Assembly: GCA_035710745.1 (NCBI GenBank)
Contig: DASTCX010000003.1
Location: 1 to 64,000 of the forward strand
Direction: 5' to 3'
From: Candidatus Eremiobacteraceae bacterium
Lineage (GTDB): Bacteria > Vulcanimicrobiota > Vulcanimicrobiia > Eremiobacterales > Eremiobacteraceae
Length of the DNA: 64,000 nt
The notes below the pieces were generated by a model, which was given only the letters and a program-made list of their open reading frames with translations, was not told where the DNA came from and did not search any database. Each line of letters begins with the position of its first letter. Position 1 is the stretch's first letter. Position numbers and translations under genes: made by a program. Positions 33,072 through 40,718 of the stretch are shown piece by piece.

Positions 33072-33620
33072 CTATTTCTGCGCCCTGACGTGGGTTGCCA
33101 GCGCGAGCGCGTCTTCCGGCGACCAGTCGCTCGTCTTGAGGACGCCCGCGACGTGTCCGGTCGCGTCGATGACGAAGAGCGGCTCGTCTTGTTCGAGCTT
33201 CCGACGACGCGACGCGCCAAGCGTCTTCGCGAGCAGATCTATCTGCCGCCGGTCGCCCGTGAGGAACGACCACAGGCGCGGATCCGATGCGAAGAGCTTG
33301 GCGTAAGCGCTAAGGCGTTGCGGCGAATCGCGTTCCGGGTCGCGCGTGATCTCGAGCAAACGGTAGCCGCTCGCCGGTAGATGTCGCTGTAGATACAGAA
33401 ACTTACCGGCGACGGCCGTGCACGTGCCTTGCGCGGAGTCGGTCGAAGAGAAGAAGCTGATGAGAACGACTCGCCCTTTCAGTGCGGCGAGCGGCGTCAG
33501 TACGCCGCGTTCGTCGATAAGCGTCACGTTCGGGATGAGCGGTGCGGACGTCGGGGGCGCCGCGGCTTGGGCCTGGGCCGATCCGTTGATTGTGAAGGCG
33601 GCCATAAGAATCGCGATCAC
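33072..33620 (-). CDS. SCO-like thioredoxin-fold protein without the CxxxC motif
   Basis: 182 aa from GTG 33618-33620, two bases after the PCuAC stop (TGA-GT-GTG). Signal peptide ends about AQAQA. The body has the SCO1/SenC pattern (PNVTLIDERGVLTPLAALKGRVVLISFF ... YRLLEITRDPERDSPQRLSAYAKLFASDPRLWSFLTGD), but the copper motif CxxxCP is replaced by SAQGTCTAV, leaving one Cys. Copper transfer by the standard mechanism is unlikely. It may be a thioredoxin-type partner of the true SCO two genes upstream. Confidence 0.82.
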   Translation of the reverse strand: MIAILMAAFTINGSAQAQAAAPPTSAPLIPNVTLIDERGVLTPLAALKGRVVLISFFSSTDSAQGTCTAVAGKFLYLQRHLPASGYRLLEITRDPERDSPQRLSAYAKLFASDPRLWSFLTGDRRQIDLLAKTLGASRRRKLEQDEPLFVIDATGHVAGVLKTSDWSPEDALALATHVRAQK

Positions 33621-33622
33621 AC

Positions 33623-34063
33623 TCAGAACGACTTCACGACGACGGGCACGTCGACCCAACCCGCGTGCGCGAAATGGAGTCCGATCGTGAAGTGGTCGCC
33701 GACACGAAGATCGTGCTTCAGCCCGATGAGCATGATATGGTAGCCGCCGGACTTGAACACGACTGTCGCACCCGCGGGAATCGCGAGCGACGGGATGTGG
33801 CGCATCGCGTCGCCGCCGTCGACATGGTACGTCTCGTGCACTTCGGTCGCATCGGCGACGTCGGAGCGCGCGCCGTCGAGCGCGTCGTCAGACGCTCCCG
33901 CATTGGCAATAGTAAGGAAGACAGCGCCCATGTCATTGGCTGGACGCGAGAACGCACCGCTGACGGAAATCGAAGCCGAGCTCGACGGAGCAGCCGCGAG
34001 GACGGCGACAGTGACGAGGGCGGAGACGGCCATCGAGGCCGTGCGGATGACAAAGCGCTTCAT
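33623..34063 (-). CDS. PCu(A)C-type periplasmic copper chaperone
   Basis: 146 aa, signal peptide about 1-28 (SALVTVAVLAAAPSSSA). The PCuAC signature is complete: EVHETYHVDGGDAMRHIPSLAIPAG then GGYHIMLIGL (H...M...HxM). It delivers Cu(I) to the CuA site of cytochrome oxidase together with SCO proteins. Its ATG overlaps the SCO stop by 4 nt, and the SCO-like gene follows 2 nt after its own stop. A longer frame upstream reads through the SCO gene and is not used. Confidence 0.93.
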   Translation of the reverse strand: MKRFVIRTASMAVSALVTVAVLAAAPSSSASISVSGAFSRPANDMGAVFLTIANAGASDDALDGARSDVADATEVHETYHVDGGDAMRHIPSLAIPAGATVVFKSGGYHIMLIGLKHDLRVGDHFTIGLHFAHAGWVDVPVVVKSF

Positions 34064-34596
34064 TGATATAGCTTTCTCAGGTGAGCGGCAATGGTGGCCG
34101 GAGACGTGTGCCAATCGTCGATTGTCCGGACGACACCGGTCTTGTCTATCATATATATGTAGGAACTGTGCGCGAGCAGGTAGCCGGCGGCACTTCCTTG
34201 GTTGGGTAAACGGGTGAACCACACATGGTACCCCTTGTAGATCGGCGCCAACGTAGTGCTCGCTCCGTCCAGGCCCATGAAGTACGGGTCGAACAGCGTG
34301 ACGTAGTTGCGGAGCGTCTTGAGCGTGTCGCGTTCGGGATCGTCCGTGATAAACGCGACCTTGATGTCGCGGTCCGCCGTCGGTCCGATTTGTCGTAGCG
34401 CGCTCGCGATCGCGGCGAGGGTCGTCGGACAGATATCGGGGCAGTGCGTGTAGCCGAAGTAGAGCACCGTGACGTGTCCACGTTGGCCCGCGAGCGAAAA
34501 CGAGTGCCCCGACTGATCCGTGAGCGTGAAGTCCGGCGCGGCGGCATTGAGGAGCGCGCTGATCGCAGCGGCGGCGGCGAAGATGATTGCTGTCAT
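34060..34596 (-). CDS. SCO1/SenC-family copper chaperone/thiol reductase
   Basis: 178 aa with an N-terminal hydrophobic signal or anchor. The copper motif THCPDICPTTL (CxxxCP, about res. 50-60) and the distal His in AHSSYIYMID are present, as in functional SCO proteins that assemble CuA. It follows the DJ-1/PfpI gene by 2 nt and overlaps the PCuAC start by 4 nt, so this is a tight operon for periplasmic copper delivery. No oxidase genes are in the window. Confidence 0.94.
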   Translation of the reverse strand: MTAIIFAAAAAISALLNAAAPDFTLTDQSGHSFSLAGQRGHVTVLYFGYTHCPDICPTTLAAIASALRQIGPTADRDIKVAFITDDPERDTLKTLRNYVTLFDPYFMGLDGASTTLAPIYKGYHVWFTRLPNQGSAAGYLLAHSSYIYMIDKTGVVRTIDDWHTSPATIAAHLRKLYQ

Positions 34597-34598
34597 TG

Positions 34599-35273
34599 CT
34601 ACGCCGGCCGTGCGGTCCGCACGTGCTCCATGTAGAAGGCGACCTGATCGGCTTCTTTCTTGCCGTTGTAGCGCTCGATGACGCGAAGAGCGAGATCGAT
34701 GCCCGAGGTCAGGCCGCCCGCGCACGAGACCTGTGGGTTCTCGACGAACCGAGGACCACGCACGAGGTGGATGTTCGGAAATTCTTTTGCGAAGTTGTCG
34801 TAATAGTCGTGATGCGTCGTGGCATACTGGCCGTCGAGTAGGCCGGCACGCGCGACGATGAACGCGCCCGTGCAAACGGACATGACGACATCGGCGCCCG
34901 GGGCGACCTTGCGCAACCATGTGAGCGCTTCCGGCGGGGCTTTTTGAGCTCCGACGACGACGACGTTTGGTTGCGGGGCGGACTCGAACGTGTACTCAGG
35001 CACGATCTTCAGGCCGTTCGTCGCGGTGACCGTATCAAGCGTTTTCGAGACGACATGCGTGTCGAAGCCGTCGTCTTGGAACGTCTCCCACGGACCCGCG
35101 AAATCGATGACCGTCGCCCTGTCGGAGATAAGGACGGCTACCTGGATGTTGCCCGTAGCTGGCTTCTTCAGGGGCTTGCCGAGCAGCGGCGCTGTGTTAT
35201 CGGTTGCACCCATGTCGAGTCCCGCGAGTCCGACGACGCCGGCCGCGGCTGCGAGCACTTGCGATCTTTTCAT
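34599..35273 (-). CDS. DJ-1/PfpI-family protein with export signal
   Basis: 224 aa. ATG 35271-35273. The leader KRSQVLAAAAGVVGLAGL suggests export (no clear twin-arginine motif). The DJ-1/PfpI core is VAVLISDRATVIDFAGPWETF ... PNVVVVGA ... VVMSVCTGAFIVARAGLLDG, with the elbow Cys in SVCTGAF and His in ATTHHDYYD. Its class includes isonitrile-hydratase- and AraC-fused forms. It is first in the copper operon. The substrate is unknown; a thiol or redox role is possible. Confidence 0.88.
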   Translation of the reverse strand: MKRSQVLAAAAGVVGLAGLDMGATDNTAPLLGKPLKKPATGNIQVAVLISDRATVIDFAGPWETFQDDGFDTHVVSKTLDTVTATNGLKIVPEYTFESAPQPNVVVVGAQKAPPEALTWLRKVAPGADVVMSVCTGAFIVARAGLLDGQYATTHHDYYDNFAKEFPNIHLVRGPRFVENPQVSCAGGLTSGIDLALRVIERYNGKKEADQVAFYMEHVRTARPA

Positions 35274-35388
35274 GAAAAAGCACCTCGACGCTAGTATCGC
35301 ACGTCGCCGCCCACGATTCTTGAACGTGCTTTGCATGCCGCGGTCTTACACGAAGACGCGAGGGAGCGGTCAATCACGAAGAGGTAAG

Positions 35389-35473
35389 GGGAGCGGTCGA
35401 GATTCATCTCGACCTCCGCGACCTCGCATTGCGAGAAGGGAGCGGTCGACCTTTACGGTCGACCGCCGCGGCC
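35389..35473. repeat. Pair of family A repeats, reverse orientation
   Basis: Two hairpins 49 bp apart: GGTCGAGATTCATCTCGACC (35394-35413 region) and GGTCGACCTTTACGGTCGACC (35443-35463 region). Hearts differ but flanks are the same. They lie between the copper operon and the next gene. Confidence 0.85.
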
Positions 35474-35496
35474 TTGCAATTGAGGAAGTGTGGTAT

Positions 35497-35513
35497 GCCG
35501 AGCGAAGCTCGGC
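35497..35513. repeat. Family B hairpin repeat
   Basis: GCCGAGCGAAGCTCGGC directly beyond the family A pair, the same A-B association seen at 45703 and 49188. Confidence 0.75.
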
Positions 35514-35525
35514 CTCCGTTCGGTG

Positions 35526-36302
35526 CTACCGCCCCGTTTGCGGCAGCCCCGCTACCGAGATCGGAATCTCGATCGAGTTGTTCGCCGCGTCGGCTAAGAC
35601 CATAGAGCAGCGACCGCTCGCGATCGGTGAGACTCGCAGCGCGGCGCTTCGTCGACTCACGTCGACCGTCCGAACGCTCACGATCCCCGCGCACGTGCCC
35701 GACCGATGGACGGCGCCGATACCGGTCGCATCGTAGAGCGAAACATATCGATCGAATTGTGAGCCGAGGCCGGCGAACGTCAAGGAATCCGGTGCGTAGT
35801 CGATCGGACGCGGCGAGGCAAGCACGACGGGTGCCGGCGACGGCGCGGGCGGCTTGACGCTTGCGGCCTGCCAGACGGTGCCGTTCCTGAAATGGACCGA
35901 CGCGACGCTGCAGTCGAGGGCGACGTGCGAGAGGAGCGGCGAGAACATGAGGTGGCCGCTACCTTCTCTATAGTGATGCGTGATCTCGATTCCGGGCGTG
36001 AACGTACCGACGTCGCGGATCATTCCCGACTCGCTGCCTGCTACGACTTTGAAGTTGATGAGATCGGCGGTCAGTGTGCTGTCGTTGGTGAACTTGAGGT
36101 AGACGCCGGCCGATTCGCCCGCGACGTCGTTGCCCGAATAGAGCAGTTTGCATTCATCGATTTCGATCGGCGGTCCGACTGCGCCGGTCGGCGTCACCGG
36201 AACGGCGATGGTCGGATCGGCGCTGCCGCATAGCGGAGAACCGATCACCAATGTCGCCGCGATGGCGCCAGCAAACAGGAAGGGTCGTCGTACGCGGTTC
36301 AT
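35526..36302 (-). CDS. Secreted protein of unknown function
   Basis: 258 aa. Signal peptide 1-34 (FLFAGAIAATLVIGSPLCGSA). The region GVYLKFTNDSTLTADLINFKVVAGSESGMIRDVGTFTPGIEITH is an Ig-like module frequent in secreted proteins of this kind. It is followed by a Pro-rich hinge (KPPAPSPAPVV) and a second beta domain (FAGLGSQFDRYVSLYD). No family recognised. ATG 36300-36302. It is divergent from the CHRD-like gene. Confidence 0.7.
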   Translation of the reverse strand: MNRVRRPFLFAGAIAATLVIGSPLCGSADPTIAVPVTPTGAVGPPIEIDECKLLYSGNDVAGESAGVYLKFTNDSTLTADLINFKVVAGSESGMIRDVGTFTPGIEITHHYREGSGHLMFSPLLSHVALDCSVASVHFRNGTVWQAASVKPPAPSPAPVVLASPRPIDYAPDSLTFAGLGSQFDRYVSLYDATGIGAVHRSGTCAGIVSVRTVDVSRRSAALRVSPIASGRCSMVLADAANNSIEIPISVAGLPQTGR

Positions 36303-36403
36303 GTGCGCGCTCCTCATCGACATCCCACCGTTGTCGCTTACTAGCGGATGAACGCTTGCGATGCGCCGAGCGGTTCCAGAGTCCCATCACACAACCCACA
36401 AAA

Positions 36404-36415
36404 TCTCATATGAGA
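36404..36415. promoter_or_regulatory. Perfect 12-bp palindrome upstream of the CHRD-like gene
   Basis: TCTCATATGAGA, AT-rich, 78 bp before the CHRD-like start and about 100 bp before the divergent gene. It could be an operator; there is no independent support. Confidence 0.3.
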
Positions 36416-36492
36416 ATGCGGTTTTTCGAAGGGCGCTCGGGTACAAGGTTGTCGAAGGGCGCCGCAGTGGCTTAGTCGTGGAGGTTTTCAGG

Positions 36493-36990
36493 ATGCGAAT
36501 CGGCTTCGCGGTCGTCGCCGTCCTTGGGTTGGGCCTCATGGGAAGCCGGCCGCTAGCGGCCGACATCACGGGGACGTCCTCAACGGGCACGGTGGTGGTT
36601 CAGCTCGATCAGATGTCGAGTTCCGGTCAAACGGGTACGGCCACGCTGACGTCGACGATCGACAACAAGACACAGGTGACAATCCAGCTCACGGGCGAGC
36701 CTCCGAACGCCCAAGAGCCCGCGCACATCCATACAGGGAAGTGCAAGAAGCTCAACCCGAAGCCGGCGTATTTGTTGACGAACGTCGTCGGCGGTACGTC
36801 GACGACTACCGTCAACGCATCGCTGACGTCGTTAGAGGCGGGGCGGTTTTCGGTGAACGTGCACGAGTCGACTCAGAATTTCGGCACGTATGTCGCTTGC
36901 GGAACTATTCCAGCCGGCTCTCAGGCACCGCCGGCAGGTGGCGCGACGCCAACCCCGGCGCCGATGTCGACGTATAGGCCGCGCTGGTAA
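36493..36990 (+). CDS. Secreted CHRD-like protein, paralog 1
   Basis: 165 aa. Signal peptide 1-23 (VVAVLGLGLMGSRPLAA). The pattern GTVVVQLDQMSSSGQTGTATLTS ... VTIQLTG ... EPAHIHTGKCKKLNPKPAYLLT ... GRFSVNVHES resembles CHRD-type domains, and AHIHxGxC is the hallmark. Two Cys, probably disulfide-bonded. GGAGG precedes the ATG. A close paralog lies at 37930. A role in extracellular binding is inferred. Confidence 0.8.
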   Translation: MRIGFAVVAVLGLGLMGSRPLAADITGTSSTGTVVVQLDQMSSSGQTGTATLTSTIDNKTQVTIQLTGEPPNAQEPAHIHTGKCKKLNPKPAYLLTNVVGGTSTTTVNASLTSLEAGRFSVNVHESTQNFGTYVACGTIPAGSQAPPAGGATPTPAPMSTYRPRW

Positions 36991-37073
36991 GGCCGCGGCG
37001 GTCGAGATAAATCTCGACCGCTCCCATTCCTAGTGTAAAGGCCGCGGCGGTCGAGATAAATCTCGACCGCTCC
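36991..37073. repeat. Pair of identical family A repeats, 49-bp period
   Basis: GGTCGAGATAAATCTCGACC twice with identical flanks (GGCCGCGGC...GCTCC), separated by CATTCCTAGTGTAAAG-like spacers, between the CHRD-like gene and the convergent sulfotransferase. Confidence 0.92.
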
Positions 37074-37097
37074 CCATCCCTAGTATAAGGAAGAGTC

Positions 37098-37790
37098 TTA
37101 GTCCGGACGCTTTTCGGCGGGGTGGGTGGCGCGCTCGGCTGCGGCCTGCCCATCACGGGTCCAGTCGTCCGATGCATTCCATGCGAGAAACGACGCGGTG
37201 TCGTTGACGCGCGGGAACGGCTCGTCCGGCACCGGAACGCCGAGGAAGTCGCAGAGCGGCGCCCATCCCTCTTTCACGCTGTAGACGAACAGGCGAGACG
37301 GCGGAACAGTCTTGCGCACTTCATCGTTGTGGCGTTCGAAGACCTCGAGCGCATGCTTCTTATCCAAAAAGCGTCCGCCGAACGTCTCTTTGAGCACGAT
37401 CTTCCGCGTCATCGCGCGATGCCGGCGCTGCCACTCGGGCGCGTCCGGCGCTACCGGCGTCGTGATGCGACCGTAAATCGTGTCGCTCACGCTCTTGTAC
37501 CAGCTCTCCGGATCGCGGATCGAGAGTACGACCTTGGCCTTTGGGTAGTGTTCGATGAGCTCGCGCCAATAGTGGACCGCGGGCCAGTCGACGACCGATC
37601 GATAACCATCGAACACGCTGTAGTCGACCGAACCGCCATGGCACGCTTTATACCACGCTTCGGCATGCGCGGGATTCTCGATGACCTCGACCATGTGATA
37701 GCACGGGCCAAAGCCGAGACGGTCGAGCGCCGTCTTGAGCGAAAGCGTTCCGGTTCGGCCAAATCCTGCGCCGATGACTTGCATATCCAC
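37098..37790 (-). CDS. Sulfotransferase-family protein
   Basis: 230 aa, soluble. The PAPS-binding P-loop GAGFGRTGTLSLKTALDRLGFGPCYHM is at res. 7-33 and the 3'-phosphate motif KVVLSIRDPESWYKSV at about 85-100. It then has the FLGVPVPDEPFPRVND tail seen in the eukaryotic-like sulfotransferase family of bacteria. The acceptor is unknown. ATG 37790 or 37784. It lies between the two CHRD-like paralogs. Confidence 0.9.
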   Translation of the reverse strand: MDMQVIGAGFGRTGTLSLKTALDRLGFGPCYHMVEVIENPAHAEAWYKACHGGSVDYSVFDGYRSVVDWPAVHYWRELIEHYPKAKVVLSIRDPESWYKSVSDTIYGRITTPVAPDAPEWQRRHRAMTRKIVLKETFGGRFLDKKHALEVFERHNDEVRKTVPPSRLFVYSVKEGWAPLCDFLGVPVPDEPFPRVNDTASFLAWNASDDWTRDGQAAAERATHPAEKRPD

Positions 37791-37929
37791 GTCGCGGCTG
37801 TTCTATGACACGGCGGCGTTGTTTGCCTTTGGTATCGCTACCCCACGGCCGACCGGGCGCAGGCTCGAGGATTGTAGCGCGCCCCGCAGCGGGGTAGATG
37901 AATGACGTACCCACTCTCTGGAGGTCTCC

Positions 37930-38421
37930 ATGAAGCGATCAACCATTGCGATTCTGCTCTTCGCGATCGCGCTCGCAGCGGTTCCGCGCCTCGAATCGAT
38001 GGCCGCGTCCGCCCCCGCGCCCGCGCCGGGCACGATCGTCGTTCCCTTGCAAGCGATCGGCGGTTCGAACCAAACGGGTTCCGCAACGCTCACGAGCGCC
38101 GGTAATAAGACGAACGTCGTCATCGCGCTCAACGGTGTCGCGGCGGATGCGGTCGAGCCTGCCCACATCCATCAAGGCACGTGCGCGAAACTCGATCCGA
38201 AGCCGACCTATCCGTTGACGTCCGTGGCCGGCGGCCAATCGGCGACGACGCTCAACGTGCCGCTGAGCGCGTTGCAGACAGGCGGATTCGCCATCAATGT
38301 CCACCAGTCGATGACGAATATCTCGACGTACGTCGCCTGCGGCAACATCCCCGCAGCCGTCACGACACCGACGCAATCGATGGGGGCGCCGACGCCGATG
38401 CCCACGTCGCCTCCGAGGTAA
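37930..38421 (+). CDS. Secreted CHRD-like protein, paralog 2
   Basis: 163 aa. Signal peptide 1-26 (AILLFAIALAAVPRLESMAA). Shares with the 36493 gene the core EPAHIHxGxCxKLxPKPxYxLTxVxGG, NVHxSxxNxxTYVACGxIPA, and a Pro/Thr-rich tail. GGAGG lies 5 nt before the ATG. A strong hairpin terminator follows at 38441. The pair looks like a duplication interrupted by the sulfotransferase gene and a repeat pair. Confidence 0.82.
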   Translation: MKRSTIAILLFAIALAAVPRLESMAASAPAPAPGTIVVPLQAIGGSNQTGSATLTSAGNKTNVVIALNGVAADAVEPAHIHQGTCAKLDPKPTYPLTSVAGGQSATTLNVPLSALQTGGFAINVHQSMTNISTYVACGNIPAAVTTPTQSMGAPTPMPTSPPR

Positions 38422-38440
38422 AGAGCAGCCCGCACCAAGC

Positions 38441-38476
38441 AGTACGGCCGGCCTGTCCGAAGCAGCCGGCCGTACT
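38441..38476 (+). terminator. Hairpin terminator of CHRD-like gene 2
   Basis: AGTACGGCCGGC / GCCGGCCGTACT, perfect 12-bp arms with a 12-nt loop, 20 bp after the stop. Confidence 0.6.
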
Positions 38477-38532
38477 CATGCTTTACGCCTCGGTGATGTG
38501 ACGTGATGCGAAACCGTGGGAGGAACCAGTTA

Positions 38533-38793
38533 ATGCAGATCGAGCCGACCTGGCGACCGTTCGACGGTCCAGCCGATACGCCGAGGTCGAAACTTCCCGA
38601 TTCCGCCTTCGCATTTCCCGCCGAACGTTCGGAGCCCTTGACGAACGCGGCCCACGTGCGCAGCGCGATCGCGCGCTTCGGTCAAGTCGACGGCGTCACC
38701 GATGCCGAGCGCGACGTCGCTTTCAAGAACATCGAAAAGGCGGCAGCGTACTACGACGTCGTCCTGCGGACTGACGACTGGCACGACCTCTAA
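38533..38793 (+). CDS. Small conserved protein (DUF6582-like)
   Basis: 86 aa. The pattern KLPDSAFAFPAERSEPLTNAAHVRSAIARFGQVDGVTDAERDVAFKNIEKAAAYYDV resembles the DUF6582 family, small helical proteins of unknown role found also in phage capsid contexts. ATG 38533 with GGGAGG 9 nt upstream is preferred over a GTG at 38503. Its 3' end overlaps the convergent SDR by 4 nt. Confidence 0.75.
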   Translation: MQIEPTWRPFDGPADTPRSKLPDSAFAFPAERSEPLTNAAHVRSAIARFGQVDGVTDAERDVAFKNIEKAAAYYDVVLRTDDWHDL

Positions 38794-39599
38794 GCGGGAT
38801 CGTATCTTTCCAGCGACTCGTAGCCGCGATCGCCGAATGTTATGAGGCGCGGTACGTCTTCCGAATGCCACACCATGACGCGCCCCGCTAGACGCTCGTC
38901 GGTCGCCAAGCGATAGACCGCGTCCGCGACGTCATCGAGCGGGAGCAGCCGTGACGGAACGACCTGCGCCTTGCGTTCGTCCGGCGAAAGCGATTCCCAA
39001 TATTCACGCGGTCCGGTCGACGCGATCCAGCCGGGCGCCAGGCAATTCAGTCGGATGCGATCGCTCTGCGCCAACCACCAAAGGCCGCATGTCAGTCGCA
39101 TAAGCCCGCCCTTCGCGGCGTCGTACGCCGCGACGTCGGCCATGACGTCGCCGCCATATGGCAGCGAAGAGATCGAGGTCATGTTCACGATCGCTCCGCC
39201 TCGGCCGTGAGCCCGCATGGCGTCGATCGCGTGACGGGTAAGAAATATCGGACCGAGGAGATCCGTCTCGACCGTCTCTCGCCAATATTCGAGCCGATCT
39301 TCGGGATGGTACGGCGCCGACGCGTTGTTCACGAGAACGCGAAGCGGACCGAACGTTTTCTCCGCTCGCGCGATGAGATCGCGGCAACTATCATCGGATC
39401 GGACATCCGTCGTGTCGACGACCGCGCGGCCGCCTTCGCCCGCGATGCGCTCAACAGTCGCCCGCGCGCCGCCTTCGTTGACGTCACATACGACGACCGC
39501 GGCGCCTTCACGCGCGAAGCGGCATGCGATAGCGCGACCCGAGCCGTCGCCCCCGGCGCCGGTGACGATGGCCGTCGCGTCACGAACATCCATGGTCAT
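38790..39599 (-). CDS. Short-chain dehydrogenase/reductase
   Basis: 269 aa. TGAGGDGSG cofactor motif (13-21), NNAS, catalytic Ser in TSISSLPYGG, and YDAAK (Tyr-x3-Lys). Substrate unknown. The start overlaps the GNAT stop by 4 nt, so it is last in a PEBP-GNAT-SDR operon. It is not closely similar to the SDR at 7399. Confidence 0.9.
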   Translation of the reverse strand: MTMDVRDATAIVTGAGGDGSGRAIACRFAREGAAVVVCDVNEGGARATVERIAGEGGRAVVDTTDVRSDDSCRDLIARAEKTFGPLRVLVNNASAPYHPEDRLEYWRETVETDLLGPIFLTRHAIDAMRAHGRGGAIVNMTSISSLPYGGDVMADVAAYDAAKGGLMRLTCGLWWLAQSDRIRLNCLAPGWIASTGPREYWESLSPDERKAQVVPSRLLPLDDVADAVYRLATDERLAGRVMVWHSEDVPRLITFGDRGYESLERYDPA

Positions 39600-40087
39600 G
39601 CCGTCAAGCCGCGCTGATAGACCGCGACGTCGATATAGCGATCGAACTTGAATCCGACGGCCTGCAGCAAGCCGGCTTCCTCAAACCCTAGGGAGCGGTG
39701 GAGCGCTATGCTCGCCGGGCTCGGCAGCGAAATGAAGCCGATGGCTTGTTTGAACCCCTTAGCGCCCGCCGATCCCAGCAGCGCCGCGTAGAGTTGTCTC
39801 CCGTAACCTTTGCCGATCTCATCGGGGTCGACGTAGACGGTCGATTCGACCGTATGGCCGTACGCCGGGCGGCTCCGGAAGCTTCCATAGTATGCGTAGC
39901 CGGCGATCCGCCCGTCGACGTCGCCGACGAGCCAGTCGTGACGTTCGAGCCGTTCGCGCATACGCGAGGCGATCGTCGACGTATCGACCGGCTCGGTTTC
40001 GAACGTGGACGTCGAGCTGACGATGTAGTAGTTGTAGATGGCGGCGACCATCCTGGCGTCGCTTTCGGTCGCACGCCGGATGATCAT
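39596..40087 (-). CDS. GNAT N-acetyltransferase (phosphinothricin-acetyltransferase-like)
   Basis: 163 aa from ATG 40085-40087. IIRRATESDARMVAAIYNYYI at the N terminus, WLVGDVDGRIAGYAYYGSFRSRPAY, and acetyl-CoA loop VDPDEIGKGYGRQLYAAL match Pat/YncA-type GNATs. The substrate could be an amino acid or its herbicide analogue; not determinable here. It sits between the PEBP and SDR genes. Confidence 0.88.
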   Translation of the reverse strand: MIIRRATESDARMVAAIYNYYIVSSTSTFETEPVDTSTIASRMRERLERHDWLVGDVDGRIAGYAYYGSFRSRPAYGHTVESTVYVDPDEIGKGYGRQLYAALLGSAGAKGFKQAIGFISLPSPASIALHRSLGFEEAGLLQAVGFKFDRYIDVAVYQRGLTA

Positions 40088-40100
40088 CGCCTCGGGCGGC

Positions 40101-40619
40101 TCAGCGGCCGTAGCGGCCGACGAGAACGGCCTTCTCGAGCACGTGGTCCTTGATCGCGTCGTCGAGCTGCGGTCCGTCGAAATCGCCCTTCGGCATGAAA
40201 TCGAGCGCGTAGAGCGTGAATATGTAGTGGTGCGGCGTGTCGCCGGGTGGCGGACACGGGCCGGTGAAGCCGGTCTTGCCGCGTCCATTCGTGCCATCCA
40301 TCCCTGCATTTTGGACTCCGGCGACAAGCGACGAGACATCCGGCGAAATGTCGTACAGCACCCAGTGCCAAAAGCCGGCGCCTTGTCTGGCATCGGGATC
40401 GAACACCGTCAACGCGAATGACTTCGTCTTGTCCGGCGCGCCCGTCCAGCTCAATTGCGGCGAGATGCTTTTCCCGTCGCACGAGTACACTTGTGGGATC
40501 GTCGCACCGTCGTTGAACGCATCGCTCTGCAAGGCGAACGTCGTCTTCGCGCTTGATTGGGCGAGCGAGAGGGCGATAATTGCGAGCGCGGCCGCGATCG
40601 AGATCGTCATTTGCTTCAT
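40101..40619 (-). CDS. YbhB/YbcL-type PEBP-like protein, exported
   Basis: 172 aa. Signal peptide 1-24 (ISIAAALAIIALSLAQSSA). The PEBP pattern is FNDGATIPQVYSCDGKSISPQLSWTGAPDKTKSFALTVFDPDA ... FWHWVLYDI ... GFTGPCPPPGDTPHHYIFTLYALD. This bacterial Raf-kinase-inhibitor-like family binds small ligands, and its role is unknown. First gene of the PEBP-GNAT-SDR unit. The ATG at 40617-40619 is divergent from the epimerase gene. Confidence 0.92.
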   Translation of the reverse strand: MKQMTISIAAALAIIALSLAQSSAKTTFALQSDAFNDGATIPQVYSCDGKSISPQLSWTGAPDKTKSFALTVFDPDARQGAGFWHWVLYDISPDVSSLVAGVQNAGMDGTNGRGKTGFTGPCPPPGDTPHHYIFTLYALDFMPKGDFDGPQLDDAIKDHVLEKAVLVGRYGR

Positions 40620-40718
40620 GTCGGAAACCTCGCAGCGGCCCTTCGACGCGACGAACCGCATTCCCAGGCCGCTCCTCGACGCGAGGTGAACGCAGGTAGC
40701 CGGAGGTTGAATCGCTCT

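Noticed and set aside
34064-34222. N-terminal extension of the PCuAC gene
   Set aside because: It overlaps the SCO gene in another frame; the signal peptide starts at ATG 34063.
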